Below are positions 34,024 through 42,580 of a stretch of DNA of 64,000 nt, in pieces (the stretch's first letter is position 1; each line of letters begins with the position of its first letter). Location: NCBI GenBank assembly GCA_905214105.1, contig CAJMKK010000007.1, positions 54,192 to 118,191 on the forward strand. The letters run 5' to 3'. Position numbers and translations under genes: made by a program. The notes under the pieces were generated by a model. It did not search any database. It had not been told where the DNA came from and saw only the letters and a list, made by a program, of their open reading frames with translations. Source of the stretch: an uncultured bacterium. Its GTDB lineage: Bacteria; Actinomycetota; Coriobacteriia; Coriobacteriales; Coriobacteriaceae.

Positions 34024-36741
34024 ATGGATAACGCCAGCAATAATACCGAAACGCTCGAAAAGACCATCCGTGACCTTCTGGAGCGTCAGGACGATCTGAT
34101 CAGGACCGCCTTTACCGACGAGCTCACCGGACTTGGCAACCGCGGCGGCTTTACCCGTTCCTTAGAGGAACTCTGGGAGCAGGAACTGCCCGTGACCATG
34201 GCGTTTATCGACATCGATAACCTTAAGCACTGCAACGACATCTTTGGACATGACGAGGGCAAACGCTATATCTTGCAGGTGAGCCTCTATCTCAAACTGT
34301 ATATGAAGGTGGACGAGGCGGCATTTCGTCTGGGGGGCGACGAGTTCGCCATCCTATCTACGATTGCGACCGAGGACGACCTTGCCGAACGTCTGGAACA
34401 CTGCCGAACGGTACTGCTCGAAAACAACGCTTCCAAGATGCCTCACTCGTTTAGCTACGGAGTGGCACACGCCGACCCCGCCCTGGGCGAAGCCCCCAAT
34501 CGCTTGACGAACGATGCCGACCATCGCATGTACGACTACAAGCTACGTCATGCCGTGCACCTTGATCGACGCAATATCGCACAAGCCCACACCGACGACT
34601 TCGAAATAAGCGATCGCATTTTCGACGCCCTTTCGATGCTCAACGAAGGCCGATATTTCTTTATCGAGAACTTGGACAAACATCGAACCCTTTGGTCACA
34701 AGGCGCCTTGCGCGATCTTGGTCTTCCTTCGGAGCATATAGACAACTGCCACGATTACTGGAAAACGCGTGTCCATCCCGATGACCTTGAGGCCTATACC
34801 AACGACATCGACCAAATCTATGACGGCTCCAAACATCGCCACGTCATGCAGTACCGCGTGCGCAATGCCGCCGGCGACTACATCCTCGGCCGTGCTCGCG
34901 GGTTTCGTATCGACGGCGACGGAAATGTCCCCTCGCTCTATGTCGGCGAGCTCGTCAACCACTCGCTTGCCGAGACCGTCGACGCCGCCACGGGCCTCGG
35001 AATGCAGCGCACGCTGATCAACGCTATCGATGCCTGCCGTCGCGACCATTGCAAGACGGGGCTTATAGCAGTGCGCGTTCGCGGCACGGCAAAGCTCAAC
35101 GAGCTCTACGGGGCCGAGGCCGTCGACAACATGCTCGCCGAATACGCAGGCCGCATGCTGTCGATTACTCGCGGCAGGAGTCGCGTCTTCCGCTCACGCA
35201 ACGCCCAGTTCGTCGTGCTTAGCAACAATTTGGATCACGAAGCATTCGAGCAACTGATCCAACATCTCAAAGAGGCCGTTTTCGCTCCCGTTCGAATCGC
35301 GGACGACACCATTACCCCCGTCTGTCTTGTCGTTCCGGCCTTTTACGAGCACCTGACCAATCAAACGGCCGCCGTTTTAGGCGAACTCGACCGTCGCATT
35401 CGCACGGCCGGCGGGCTTGTTCCCAACGACAGCCTCCCCATACCCGAGGTGGAGCGCAAAAGCGCCATCGCCGAACGCATCGATTCGCTCACGGGTCTCT
35501 ATCGACCCAGCGAGTTTATGCGCCGCGCCAACGAATTTCTCGAGACAAGGCGCAACGGCGCCTGGTGTATCGCCACCGTCGATATGGGACACATGCGACT
35601 GTTCAACGAATGGCACGGACAGGCCGAGGGCGACCGCATGCTCGCCGATGTGGGCACGGTCCTCAAGGACATCGAGAATGCCAACATGGGCGTCGCAGGG
35701 TACTGGGGCCAAGACGACTTTTGCATACTCATCCCCTTTGAACACGACACCGTCCATCAGATCTATAGCCGCGTTCGCCAGGCCGTGGCCAAGTATGATG
35801 ACGGCGTGGGATTCTGGCCGTCCATGGGCGTCTACCCCATCGACTCCAACGAGAAAATCACCATCGATGCGCAGGCCAAGGCCATGTTTACCAATCGGCG
35901 CGCAAAAAACGACTTTAAGGAGCGCATTGCCATTTTCCGCCCCGAGGAGTACGAGCGCGAAATCGCGTTCCACCGCACGCTGACCGAATTCCAGTACGCG
36001 CTCTCCAACGGCCGTATTACCTACTACCTGCAGCCCCAGGTCGACATGGAAACCGGCGAGATCATTGGCGCCGAAGCGCTCACGCGCTGGATCGACAAGG
36101 ATGGCTCCCTCATTTCGCCCGCCACCTTTATCCCCGCTCTCGAAGAAAGCGGTTTTGTGGTGACGCTCGACAAATACGTTTGGCAGGGCGTTGCCTTGTG
36201 GCTGCGCGAGCGCATCAATCGGGGGCTTCGCGTGGTTCCGATCTCGCTTAATGTGTCGCGCGTGGATATCCTCGCCTGCAACGTTGCCGAGCATATGGGA
36301 GCGCTCGCCGCCCAATACAACCTGCCGCCCGAGCTCATGCGCATCGAGATCACCGAGACAGCTTATACGGGAGAGTCCGAGGCCGTGGATAAACTAACGG
36401 CCGACCTGCACACCCGCGGCTTCTCGACCTATATGGACGATTTTGGCACCGGCCAGTCCACGCTCGCGATGCTCAAGAACGTCAACGTCGACGTCATCAA
36501 GCTCGATCGCACGTTTGTGCCCGATAACGGCGATGAGGGCCGCAGCGTGCAAATCATCTCATCAATGCTCGAGATGGCGCAGTCACTCCATCTGCCCGTT
36601 GTGATCGAAGGCGTCGAGACGGACAAGCAGGCAAACATGCTGCGCCACATGGGCGCCCGCTACGCTCAGGGATTCCTCTACTACCGCCCCATGCAGGCGG
36701 AGGATTTTGAGGCATTGCTCGATGGTGGCAACGACAACTAA
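34024..36741 (+). CDS. GGDEF-PAS-GGDEF(-like)-EAL protein, c-di-GMP signalling
   Basis: A 905-aa soluble protein with no membrane span. The first GGDEF domain (DELTGLGNRGGF, GGDEF at 104-108) is intact. A PAS-like domain follows (about 190-320, with VHPDDLEAY and MQYRVRNAAGDYI), then a degenerate GGDEF (about 330-460), a third with GQDDF (about 480-640), and an intact EAL domain (EAL near 684, ITET, DDFGTG, KLDR, EGVET). Synthesis and breakdown of cyclic di-GMP are both possible. ATG 34024 is chosen at the start of the coiled lead-in; a GTG at 33967 is possible. A shorter paralogue follows. Confidence 0.88.
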   Translation: MDNASNNTETLEKTIRDLLERQDDLIRTAFTDELTGLGNRGGFTRSLEELWEQELPVTMAFIDIDNLKHCNDIFGHDEGKRYILQVSLYLKLYMKVDEAAFRLGGDEFAILSTIATEDDLAERLEHCRTVLLENNASKMPHSFSYGVAHADPALGEAPNRLTNDADHRMYDYKLRHAVHLDRRNIAQAHTDDFEISDRIFDALSMLNEGRYFFIENLDKHRTLWSQGALRDLGLPSEHIDNCHDYWKTRVHPDDLEAYTNDIDQIYDGSKHRHVMQYRVRNAAGDYILGRARGFRIDGDGNVPSLYVGELVNHSLAETVDAATGLGMQRTLINAIDACRRDHCKTGLIAVRVRGTAKLNELYGAEAVDNMLAEYAGRMLSITRGRSRVFRSRNAQFVVLSNNLDHEAFEQLIQHLKEAVFAPVRIADDTITPVCLVVPAFYEHLTNQTAAVLGELDRRIRTAGGLVPNDSLPIPEVERKSAIAERIDSLTGLYRPSEFMRRANEFLETRRNGAWCIATVDMGHMRLFNEWHGQAEGDRMLADVGTVLKDIENANMGVAGYWGQDDFCILIPFEHDTVHQIYSRVRQAVAKYDDGVGFWPSMGVYPIDSNEKITIDAQAKAMFTNRRAKNDFKERIAIFRPEEYEREIAFHRTLTEFQYALSNGRITYYLQPQVDMETGEIIGAEALTRWIDKDGSLISPATFIPALEESGFVVTLDKYVWQGVALWLRERINRGLRVVPISLNVSRVDILACNVAEHMGALAAQYNLPPELMRIEITETAYTGESEAVDKLTADLHTRGFSTYMDDFGTGQSTLAMLKNVNVDVIKLDRTFVPDNGDEGRSVQIISSMLEMAQSLHLPVVIEGVETDKQANMLRHMGARYAQGFLYYRPMQAEDFEALLDGGNDN

Positions 36742-36867
36742 TACGCTCGCACGCAAAACGCCACCGTCGAGGGGAGCGTTTGTTCCCATGAGCTAACTAA
36801 TACTCCAATCTAAACCGAATTGGGAGTAAGATACAAACCATTGTTCCATCCAAGGAGGCAATCCATC

Positions 36868-38397
36868 ATGAACGAGTCGTATCGCCTGGGCGAGCAATCA
36901 ATCATCGCTCATCTTCAGCGACTTGCGAACGGGGCCTCAACCACCGAGCTCGATGTTGCCGCGCTGCCCCCGGAGCTGCGTGCCATCGGTGAGCAACTGC
37001 AGAAAACGCTCGCCATCCTGCAACAAGAACGTGAGTTGCTTGAGCACGGCGCCTATATCGACTCGCTCACCAATCTTGGCAACCGTGGCGGACTCGACCG
37101 CCATGTCGATCAGCTCTGGCGCAAAGGCACCCCCTTCACCTGTGCCTATATTGACATCGATCGCCTCAAGCATTGCAACGATAAGTTTGGCCACGCCGAG
37201 GGCAATCGCTACATTCTGAGCATCTGCCGCGCACTCACCGAGACCATGGAGCACGATGAGTTGCTGTTCCGTATCGGTGGAGACGAATTTGTACTTATAT
37301 CCCCCACGACAAACGAAGCCGAGCTCGAGCAGCGCCTGGAGTGGACGCGTGCCAATCTTATCGAGGCAACATCGGACGGCAAGGCGCCCATGATCGCCAG
37401 CTTTAGCTTTGGCTGCTCGCGCGTCGACCCGCTTGCAGGCGATACGCGTCGCCAGATGACAAAGGACGCCGACCGCAAAATGTATCGCTACAAGCTCATG
37501 TACCGTGTGCAACAACCGGAAGAAGGCGATGCGCTGCAACGCCCGATCACCGAACAACCCCCCTGCAACGACCGAGTGTTTCAAGCGATCTCCATGAGCT
37601 CCGAGACACGCTATCCGTTCATCATTAACCTCGACACCGGCGAATCGCAATGGTCGGTTAATGCCGTGCGCGATTTTGACCTACCCTCCCAGCATCCCTA
37701 CAACTCGCTCGATATATGGCTTGCCCGTGTTCACCCCGAGGACCGCGACAACGTACGTGCCGAGCTCGATATGGTGGTAAACGGCACGTGGCACTTCCAC
37801 TGCATGCAGTATCGCGTCATGAATACCGCCGGAAAATACGCGCTTTGCGACTGCACGGGTTACCGCCTGGATGGCACCGATACCGAGCCCAACATGTATG
37901 TGGGCATTGTCACCAACCGAAGCTTGGCAGATACGACCGATTCCGTGACCGGTCTGGGCGATATCCACGCCCTGGTCAACGCCATTGGCGAGATGCGTCG
38001 CGTGGCACGAAACGCGGGCTTGATCGCCATTAAAATCGACGAAATCGCACAGGTCAATGCCCGCTTTGGCTTTGATGCAGGCGACCGCGTTTTGGCAGAA
38101 AGCGCCGCCTGCCTCATGGATTGCTCGCGCGGCAAGGGTCGTCTGTTCCGCTCGACCGGACCGATGTTCGTGGCGCTCTTCGACGACTTTGATCCCGAAG
38201 AGACCGACGCGGTTGCAGACGAAATCGAACGGTTCTTGGGATCGCCCGTGCTCCTTGGCTCATTTGAATATCAGCCGCCCCTTCGCGTGGCGACGCTTCA
38301 TCTGGACGCCGTCGACCGACAGCCCGTTTCCATTTTGAACGAACTTAATGCGCTGATTAAAGAGGCGCCGCAGGTACCGGGCACCAAGCTGGACTAG
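36868..38397 (+). CDS. GGDEF-PAS-degenerate GGDEF protein, paralogue of the upstream gene
   Basis: A 509-aa soluble protein. The intact GGDEF is near residue 137 within RIGGDEFVLI, preceded by a helical lead-in (LQKTLAILQQERELLEHGAYIDSLTNLGNRGG). A PAS-like domain (about 230-345, VHPEDRDNV, MQYRVMNTAGKY) and a degenerate GGDEF (about 360-500) follow. It matches the first 460 residues of the upstream protein in order but has no EAL domain, so it is probably a diguanylate cyclase. AAGGAGG precedes the ATG. The pair looks like a duplication. Confidence 0.87.
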   Translation: MNESYRLGEQSIIAHLQRLANGASTTELDVAALPPELRAIGEQLQKTLAILQQERELLEHGAYIDSLTNLGNRGGLDRHVDQLWRKGTPFTCAYIDIDRLKHCNDKFGHAEGNRYILSICRALTETMEHDELLFRIGGDEFVLISPTTNEAELEQRLEWTRANLIEATSDGKAPMIASFSFGCSRVDPLAGDTRRQMTKDADRKMYRYKLMYRVQQPEEGDALQRPITEQPPCNDRVFQAISMSSETRYPFIINLDTGESQWSVNAVRDFDLPSQHPYNSLDIWLARVHPEDRDNVRAELDMVVNGTWHFHCMQYRVMNTAGKYALCDCTGYRLDGTDTEPNMYVGIVTNRSLADTTDSVTGLGDIHALVNAIGEMRRVARNAGLIAIKIDEIAQVNARFGFDAGDRVLAESAACLMDCSRGKGRLFRSTGPMFVALFDDFDPEETDAVADEIERFLGSPVLLGSFEYQPPLRVATLHLDAVDRQPVSILNELNALIKEAPQVPGTKLD

Positions 38398-38656
38398 CGT
38401 TATGGGGCGCATGATGGTTAATTTCCGATCTCAACCGAACACATTGGGCAAATAGGTCGTACCCGCAGTTAGCCGAACGTCCCCTCAGCCCCTCCCGGGG
38501 CCCGGGGGCACCGTTTCGATACTCTTGGTTTACTTTGCCTGATGCAAATAAGTGCTCAACAAGATAGAACCTATCCCCCGCCACGGATATGCCCTCGAGT
38601 AAATCTGTTAAGCCAAGCCTATCAAATTCTATTGACAATTGGCTGCATTGGTCCAT
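38357..38656 (-). CDS. Doubtful small ORF in AT-rich patch
   Basis: A 99-aa frame. The first 47 residues (to about 38516) read like protein (FDRLGLTDLLEGISVAGDRF, YLVEHLFASGKV) and have lower GC. The rest runs into GC-rich sequence and overlaps the end of the GGDEF gene, so the C-terminus looks like read-through after truncation. It starts 25 bp after the DUF3784-like gene with no good ribosome binding site. Possibly the 5' remnant of a gene cut by rearrangement. Confidence 0.2.
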   Translation of the reverse strand: MDQCSQLSIEFDRLGLTDLLEGISVAGDRFYLVEHLFASGKVNQEYRNGAPGPREGLRGRSANCGYDLFAQCVRLRSEINHHAPHNASPAWCPVPAAPL

Positions 38657-38681
38657 TTTGTCGTCCAGCCACTTCCGCTGG

Positions 38682-39002
38682 CTATCGCCTCATAAACACA
38701 AACCTAACGAGCCGCACGAACGACAAAGAGGCCAAGCTGAACAGAAGTAGAACCAAAACTTCAAAAACGCTGGTATTCCAATCGCGTACCCAGCCCTCTA
38801 CCGCCCACAAGAAAAACAGCAGCCCCATCCATAACGTCACAGAAGAAATCAGCTTTGCGTAAGGGCGTATATCAATCTCGCTCTCCCTTTTTGTGACATC
38901 ATATCCAGCAATTGAGCAGAGCCATCTTCCTCTTCGGTATTGGATTGAAAGGACAATCAAGGCAATCGAAGTCATCAAGCAAACAGCATCCTCTGTTTCC
39001 AT
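38682..39002 (-). CDS. Small membrane protein, DUF3784-like
   Basis: A 106-aa protein with three hydrophobic segments and the pattern IAGYDVTKRESEIDIRPYAK between the first two. The DUF3784 family has a similar 'AGYN...K...YD.KKL' motif. Function unknown. The ATG at 39002 follows AAAGGAAAC. It lies in an AT-rich patch (38.5-39.1 kb) unlike the surrounding GC-rich DNA, next to an IS30-like remnant, so it may be acquired. Confidence 0.6.
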   Translation of the reverse strand: METEDAVCLMTSIALIVLSIQYRRGRWLCSIAGYDVTKRESEIDIRPYAKLISSVTLWMGLLFFLWAVEGWVRDWNTSVFEVLVLLLFSLASLSFVRLVRFVFMRR

Positions 39003-39109
39003 AGAGTTTCCTTTGCTTTCCATCCTAGTTACGCATTCACAATCGAATCAAACCAAGTATGAATTACTCGATAGCAACCGCCTTAGTATAAACCATAGCC
39101 GCCGCAGCA

Positions 39110-39245
39110 GCCCGCCTTCCAAGGCCTCAAAGCTCGCCATCGAGGGCGACCCGCCCAGACCCCTTACAATCTGCTCGCACGAGGCCCCGCACTCCAACAT
39201 CCTCTGGACCGTATCCCGCTCGTACCTGGTAAGCGTGCCTGCCGT
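39110..39245 (-). pseudogene. Remnant of an IS30-type transposase N-terminus
   Basis: Read on the minus strand this segment gives TLTRYERDTVQRMLECG, then SCEQIVRGLGGSPSMASFEA. This matches the helix-turn-helix of IS30-family transposases (LTxxERxxIxxxLxxG, then IAxxLGRSPSTISRE). No start with a site and no catalytic domain follow, so it is a fragment of about 45 codons. It marks an old insertion between the AT-rich patch and the reductase gene. Confidence 0.5.
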
Positions 39246-39336
39246 GGGCCCTCGGGGCCGGCATCGTGCCCCACGCCATCTGCCCGCTCGTGCGATAATC
39301 CTCTGCAGAAGTCACCGACAGCAGAGGGAGTTTGTG

Positions 39337-39960
39337 ATGAAGGTTCTTTTGGTCAATGGCAGTCCCAAGGCAAACGGCAACACGGCCCGCGCACTCGCCG
39401 AGGTCGCCGAGCAGCTCAACGCCGGGGGCATCGAGGCCGAGATGTTTCAGCTGGGCGCCAAGCCCATTCGCGATTGCATCGGTTGCGGTCAGTGCGGCAA
39501 GCTCGATTGCCGTTGCACCTTTGACGACGATGTGGTCAACGAGCTGATTGCCACTGCCGAGCAGGCAGACGGCTATGTCTTTGGCTCCCCCGTCTACTAT
39601 GCGCATCCCAGCGGACGCATCCTCTCGGCTCTCGACCGCGCATTCTATGCTGGCAGCAAGGCCTTTGCGCACAAGCCGGGTGCCGCGGTCGCCGTTGCCC
39701 GCCGCGGCGGCACGTCGACCACGTTCGACGTGCTCAACAAGTACTTCACCATCAACCAGATGCCCGTGGTGGCCTCCACGTACTGGAACAACGTCTTTGG
39801 TGCCATGCCGGGCGAGGCCGCCCAGGACGCCGAGGGCCTTGCCACTATGCGAAACATCGGCAAAAACATGGCATGGCTCCTGCGTTGCATCGAGGCAGGC
39901 AAGGCCGCCGGCATCAATGCGCCCGAGGCAGATCGCGCGCGCACCAACTTTATTCGATAA
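39337..39960 (+). CDS. NADPH-dependent FMN reductase / flavodoxin-like oxidoreductase
   Basis: A 207-aa flavodoxin-fold protein. NGSPKANGNTA near the start binds the FMN phosphate and GSPVYYAHPSG is the second flavin loop. A Cys cluster (CIGCGQCGKLDCRC, residues about 48-61) lies after the second strand, as in iron-sulfur flavoprotein-like and multimeric flavodoxin WrbA-related reductases. It reduces flavins or small acceptors; the substrate is unknown. GAGGGAG precedes the ATG at 39337. Element C follows the gene directly. Confidence 0.88.
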   Translation: MKVLLVNGSPKANGNTARALAEVAEQLNAGGIEAEMFQLGAKPIRDCIGCGQCGKLDCRCTFDDDVVNELIATAEQADGYVFGSPVYYAHPSGRILSALDRAFYAGSKAFAHKPGAAVAVARRGGTSTTFDVLNKYFTINQMPVVASTYWNNVFGAMPGEAAQDAEGLATMRNIGKNMAWLLRCIEAGKAAGINAPEADRARTNFIR

Positions 39961-39967
39961 GTCCAGC

Positions 39968-40137
39968 GGTGGTCACCTCGATGCTCTATCAATGTCAGCG
40001 AAAAGCCAGCTGATGAGGCAAGGTGCCTTGAAAGAGGAGGGCGCTGGGCTTTTGCCCGCGCCCGACGATTGAAAGGCAGATTGCCCATCAGATGGCTTTG
40101 CAGCGTCGATGTGACCGCCGTTCGTTAGAACGGCGGA
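39968..40137 (+). ncRNA. Folded repeat element, copy C
   Basis: The clearest copy. The outermost pairing is GGTCAC/GTGACC (39971 with 40110-40115), then AAAGCCA/TGGCTTT, CTGATG/CATCAG, GGCAA-GG-TGCCTT facing AAGGCA-GA-TTGCC, GAAAGAGGA facing GACGATTGA, and apical GGGCGC...GCGCCC. The two nine-base strands align as three tandem G.A/A.G pairs separated by A-U, A-U and G-C pairs. GCAGCGTC and hairpin CCGCCGTTC-GTTA-GAACGGCGG (40115-40136) follow. It lies between two plus-strand genes. Confidence 0.7.
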
Positions 40138-40145
40138 ACAAATAC

Positions 40146-40487
40146 ATGAACGTGCAAATTTTCGGGACTAAGAAGTCCTTCGATACCAAGAAGGCCCAGC
40201 GTTATTTTAAGGAGCGCCGCATTAAGGTGCAGTTTATCGACCTTAAGGAAAAGGAGATGAGCAAAGGCGAGCTCACAAGCGTGATGCAGGCGGTCGGCGG
40301 CATCGACAAGCTGCTCAACCCCAGGGCCAAGGACGAGGAGACGCTCGCGCTCATCCAGCACCTCACCCCCAGTCAGCGCTTCGATAAACTGCTCGAGAAT
40401 CAGCAGGTTCTAGCCGAGCCCATCGTGCGCAACGGCAAAAAGGCCACCGTCGGTTATTGCCCCGATGTATGGGGAGCCTGGGAGTAG
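40146..40487 (+). CDS. ArsC/Spx-like thioredoxin-fold protein lacking the N-terminal Cys
   Basis: A 113-aa protein of the arsenate reductase-like (YffB/Spx) group, with FGTKKSFDTKKAQRYFKER, LLNPRAKDEETL and PIVRNGKKATVGY. In relatives the first motif is GxxxCxTxxKA with a redox Cys; here that position is Phe. The only Cys is near the C-terminus (YCPDVW). Classical arsenate reduction is therefore unlikely. A regulatory or protein-binding role is possible. No strong ribosome binding site precedes the ATG; the leader is the 3' hairpin of element C. Confidence 0.75.
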   Translation: MNVQIFGTKKSFDTKKAQRYFKERRIKVQFIDLKEKEMSKGELTSVMQAVGGIDKLLNPRAKDEETLALIQHLTPSQRFDKLLENQQVLAEPIVRNGKKATVGYCPDVWGAWE

Positions 40488-40573
40488 CCTGTGTTATTTG
40501 CCAGCGCGTGGGTATAAGAGCAGGCGTTTGGCATAAGATTCAACTGTAAGCCATGTCTAACAAAGGAGGGCAC

Positions 40574-41704
40574 ATGCCCAACAAACCCGTGAAGATCATC
40601 ATGCTTACCGGATACCTCGGTGCCGGCAAGACCACGTTGCTCAACCACATCCTCGCTAACGACGGCGGCATCCGCGCCGCCGTAATCGTCAACGATATCG
40701 GCGAGATCAACGTCGACGCCAGCCTCATCGCCGACGGCGGCCTTTCCGAGACCGACGACCTCATCCCGCTCACCAACGGCTGCATCTGCTGCACGCTTTC
40801 GGACGACCTGGCCAACCAGCTGCAGGGCATCGCCGATTCGGGCAAGTTCGACTACATCATCATCGAGGCCTCGGGTATTTGCGAGCCTATCCCCATCGCC
40901 TACACCATCTCGAGCTTCTGCGACGAGGCCAAGGTGGGCGGCGAGCCCAAGCTCGCGCTCGACAACATCGTGGCCGTGGTCGACTGCGCCCGCATGTACG
41001 ACGAGTTCAACGGCGGTCGCGACCTGCTAGCCGAGGATATCGACGAGGACGACATCGAGAGCCTGCTCATCCAGCAGATCGAGTTTTGCTCCACGCTGAT
41101 TCTTAATAAGACTGACACCGTCACCCCCGAGCAGATCGCAGAGCTCAAGGCCATTGTGCGCAGCCTGCAGAAGGACGCCGTGATTGTCGAAGCCCAAAAC
41201 GGAGAGGTTCCCATGGAGGAGCTGCTCGACACCGACCGCTTCGACTTTATGCGCGCCTACAACTCCGCCGCTTGGATCGAGGCCATGGAGCATCCCGAGG
41301 AGCACGACGACCCCGAGGTGCTCGAGTACGACATCGAGACCTTTGTGTACTCGCGCCGCAAGCCGTTTGACCTGCAGAAGTTCACCGATTTTGTCGAGCA
41401 GGAGTGGCCAGACGAGGTCATCCGCGTCAAGGGTCCGCTGTGGCAGACCGGCGATCCGGACATGTGCTACATGTTTGAGCAGGCCGGCCACCAGATGCGT
41501 CTGATGGAGAACGGTCTGTTTGTCGATTCTGCGCCCGAGGGCGAGAAGCAGAAGATTATCGACGAGAACCCCGAGATCATGCAGATTTGGGACGACGAGA
41601 CGGGCGACCGCATGACGAGCCTGTGCATCATCGGCCGTCACATGGACAAGGACGCGCTCATCGCCGCCCTCGATGCCTGCCTGACCGACTGGCACCGCGC
41701 CTAG
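40574..41704 (+). CDS. CobW/COG0523-family GTPase (metal chaperone type)
   Basis: A 376-aa G3E GTPase. Walker A is TGYLGAGKTT (residues about 12-21), the metal site is NGCICCTLS (CxCC), then EASGICEP (ExSG) and the NKTD guanine specificity motif. The C-terminal CobW domain (about 255-370) is present. Family members deliver zinc or other metals, or cobalt for B12. The metal is not deducible. The ATG at 40574 is next to AGGAGG; an ATG at 40553 is an alternative. It ends in a strong terminator. Confidence 0.9.
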   Translation: MPNKPVKIIMLTGYLGAGKTTLLNHILANDGGIRAAVIVNDIGEINVDASLIADGGLSETDDLIPLTNGCICCTLSDDLANQLQGIADSGKFDYIIIEASGICEPIPIAYTISSFCDEAKVGGEPKLALDNIVAVVDCARMYDEFNGGRDLLAEDIDEDDIESLLIQQIEFCSTLILNKTDTVTPEQIAELKAIVRSLQKDAVIVEAQNGEVPMEELLDTDRFDFMRAYNSAAWIEAMEHPEEHDDPEVLEYDIETFVYSRRKPFDLQKFTDFVEQEWPDEVIRVKGPLWQTGDPDMCYMFEQAGHQMRLMENGLFVDSAPEGEKQKIIDENPEIMQIWDDETGDRMTSLCIIGRHMDKDALIAALDACLTDWHRA

Positions 41705-41741
41705 GCCATCGTAGCGGGCGTTTTCCACCCACGTAACCGCC

Positions 41742-41776
41742 AAACCACCACGAAGGTGCCCTTCGTGGTGGTTTTT
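41742..41776 (+). terminator. Terminator of the CobW-type gene
   Basis: AAACCACCACGAAGG, TGC, CCTTCGTGGTGGTTTTT. Confidence 0.9.
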
Positions 41777-41797
41777 CGTTCTGAGCCAAGGAGATTC

Positions 41798-42397
41798 ATG
41801 TTCAACATTGTGCTGTATGCGCCCGAGATTCCGGCCAATACGGGCAATATCGGCCGCACTTGCGTGGTTACCGGTACCCGCCTGCATCTGGTGGAGCCGC
41901 TGGGGTTTTCGCTCGACGACAAGACAGTGCGTCGCGCCGGCCTGGGCTACTGGCAAAACTTGGACGTGACGACCTATGCCGGCTGGGAGGATTTCCTTGC
42001 GCGCAACGGCCTCTCCCCCGCCGACGAGCGCCTGCATCTGCTGACCAAAAAGGCACGCCGCACCTATGCGCAAAGCACCTACCGCGACGGCGACTACTTG
42101 GTCTTTGGCAGCGAGAGCTCGGGGATTCCCGAGTCACTGCTTGCCGCGGCGCCCGAGCGCTGCGAGCGCATCCCGATGCTGCGCGATTGCGATTCGCTTG
42201 ACAACGCCGAGGCATGGGAAGCTCACGAGGAATCGCTAGGACATACCAAGGACAGCCACGAGGCCATCCTTCAACAGGACATCTGCGGCAACTTCGTCAA
42301 CCCGAACGACTACCGCATCAGTGCACTCAACCTCTCCAACAGCGCCGCCATCGTCCTCTACGAAGCCCTGCGCCAGACAGGCTTTCCGGGAATGTGA
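41798..42397 (+). CDS. trmL: tRNA (cytidine(34)-2'-O)-methyltransferase TrmL
   Basis: A 199-aa SPOUT methyltransferase. It has APEIPANTGNIGRTC at the start, the FGSESSGIPESLL knot loop, and the SAM-binding C-terminal LNLSNSAAIVLYEALRQTGFPG. It methylates the wobble ribose of certain leucine tRNAs. A stretch of about 35 residues after the SESSGIP loop (CDSLDNAEAWEAHEESLGHTK) is longer than in E. coli TrmL. AAGGAG precedes the ATG at 41798. The last Met and stop codon lie inside a GTGACAAAGGGAC hairpin. Confidence 0.9.
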   Translation: MFNIVLYAPEIPANTGNIGRTCVVTGTRLHLVEPLGFSLDDKTVRRAGLGYWQNLDVTTYAGWEDFLARNGLSPADERLHLLTKKARRTYAQSTYRDGDYLVFGSESSGIPESLLAAAPERCERIPMLRDCDSLDNAEAWEAHEESLGHTKDSHEAILQQDICGNFVNPNDYRISALNLSNSAAIVLYEALRQTGFPGM

Positions 42398-42422
42398 CAA
42401 AGGGACAGTCCCTTTGTCACAT
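42392..42422. repeat. GTGACAAAGGGAC hairpin, copy 1
   Basis: ATGTGACAAAGGGAC, AG, TCCCTTTGTCACAT. Perfect stem. Its first six bases are the last Met codon and stop of trmL. Copies 2 and 3 are at 46370 and 50098. Confidence 0.85.
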
Positions 42423-42445
42423 ATCGCAACTACTAATTTAAATGG

Positions 42446-42477
42446 AATTAACCGGTTTTAAACGCTTTTAACTAGAA
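42446..42477. repeat. Left direct repeat of the recombinase island
   Basis: A 32-bp AT-rich segment ending GCTTTTAACTAGAA. The same 14 bases end a similar 32-bp segment at 46295-46326. Possible attachment site or target duplication. Confidence 0.4.
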
Positions 42478-42580
42478 AAATTGCCAGTATATTACTAGCT
42501 TTTACTGAGTTGCACCGTATGGGTTTATACGCTTCCACCCCGTAAAGGACAGGAACCCCGCAGCAAATGGTCCCCACACA

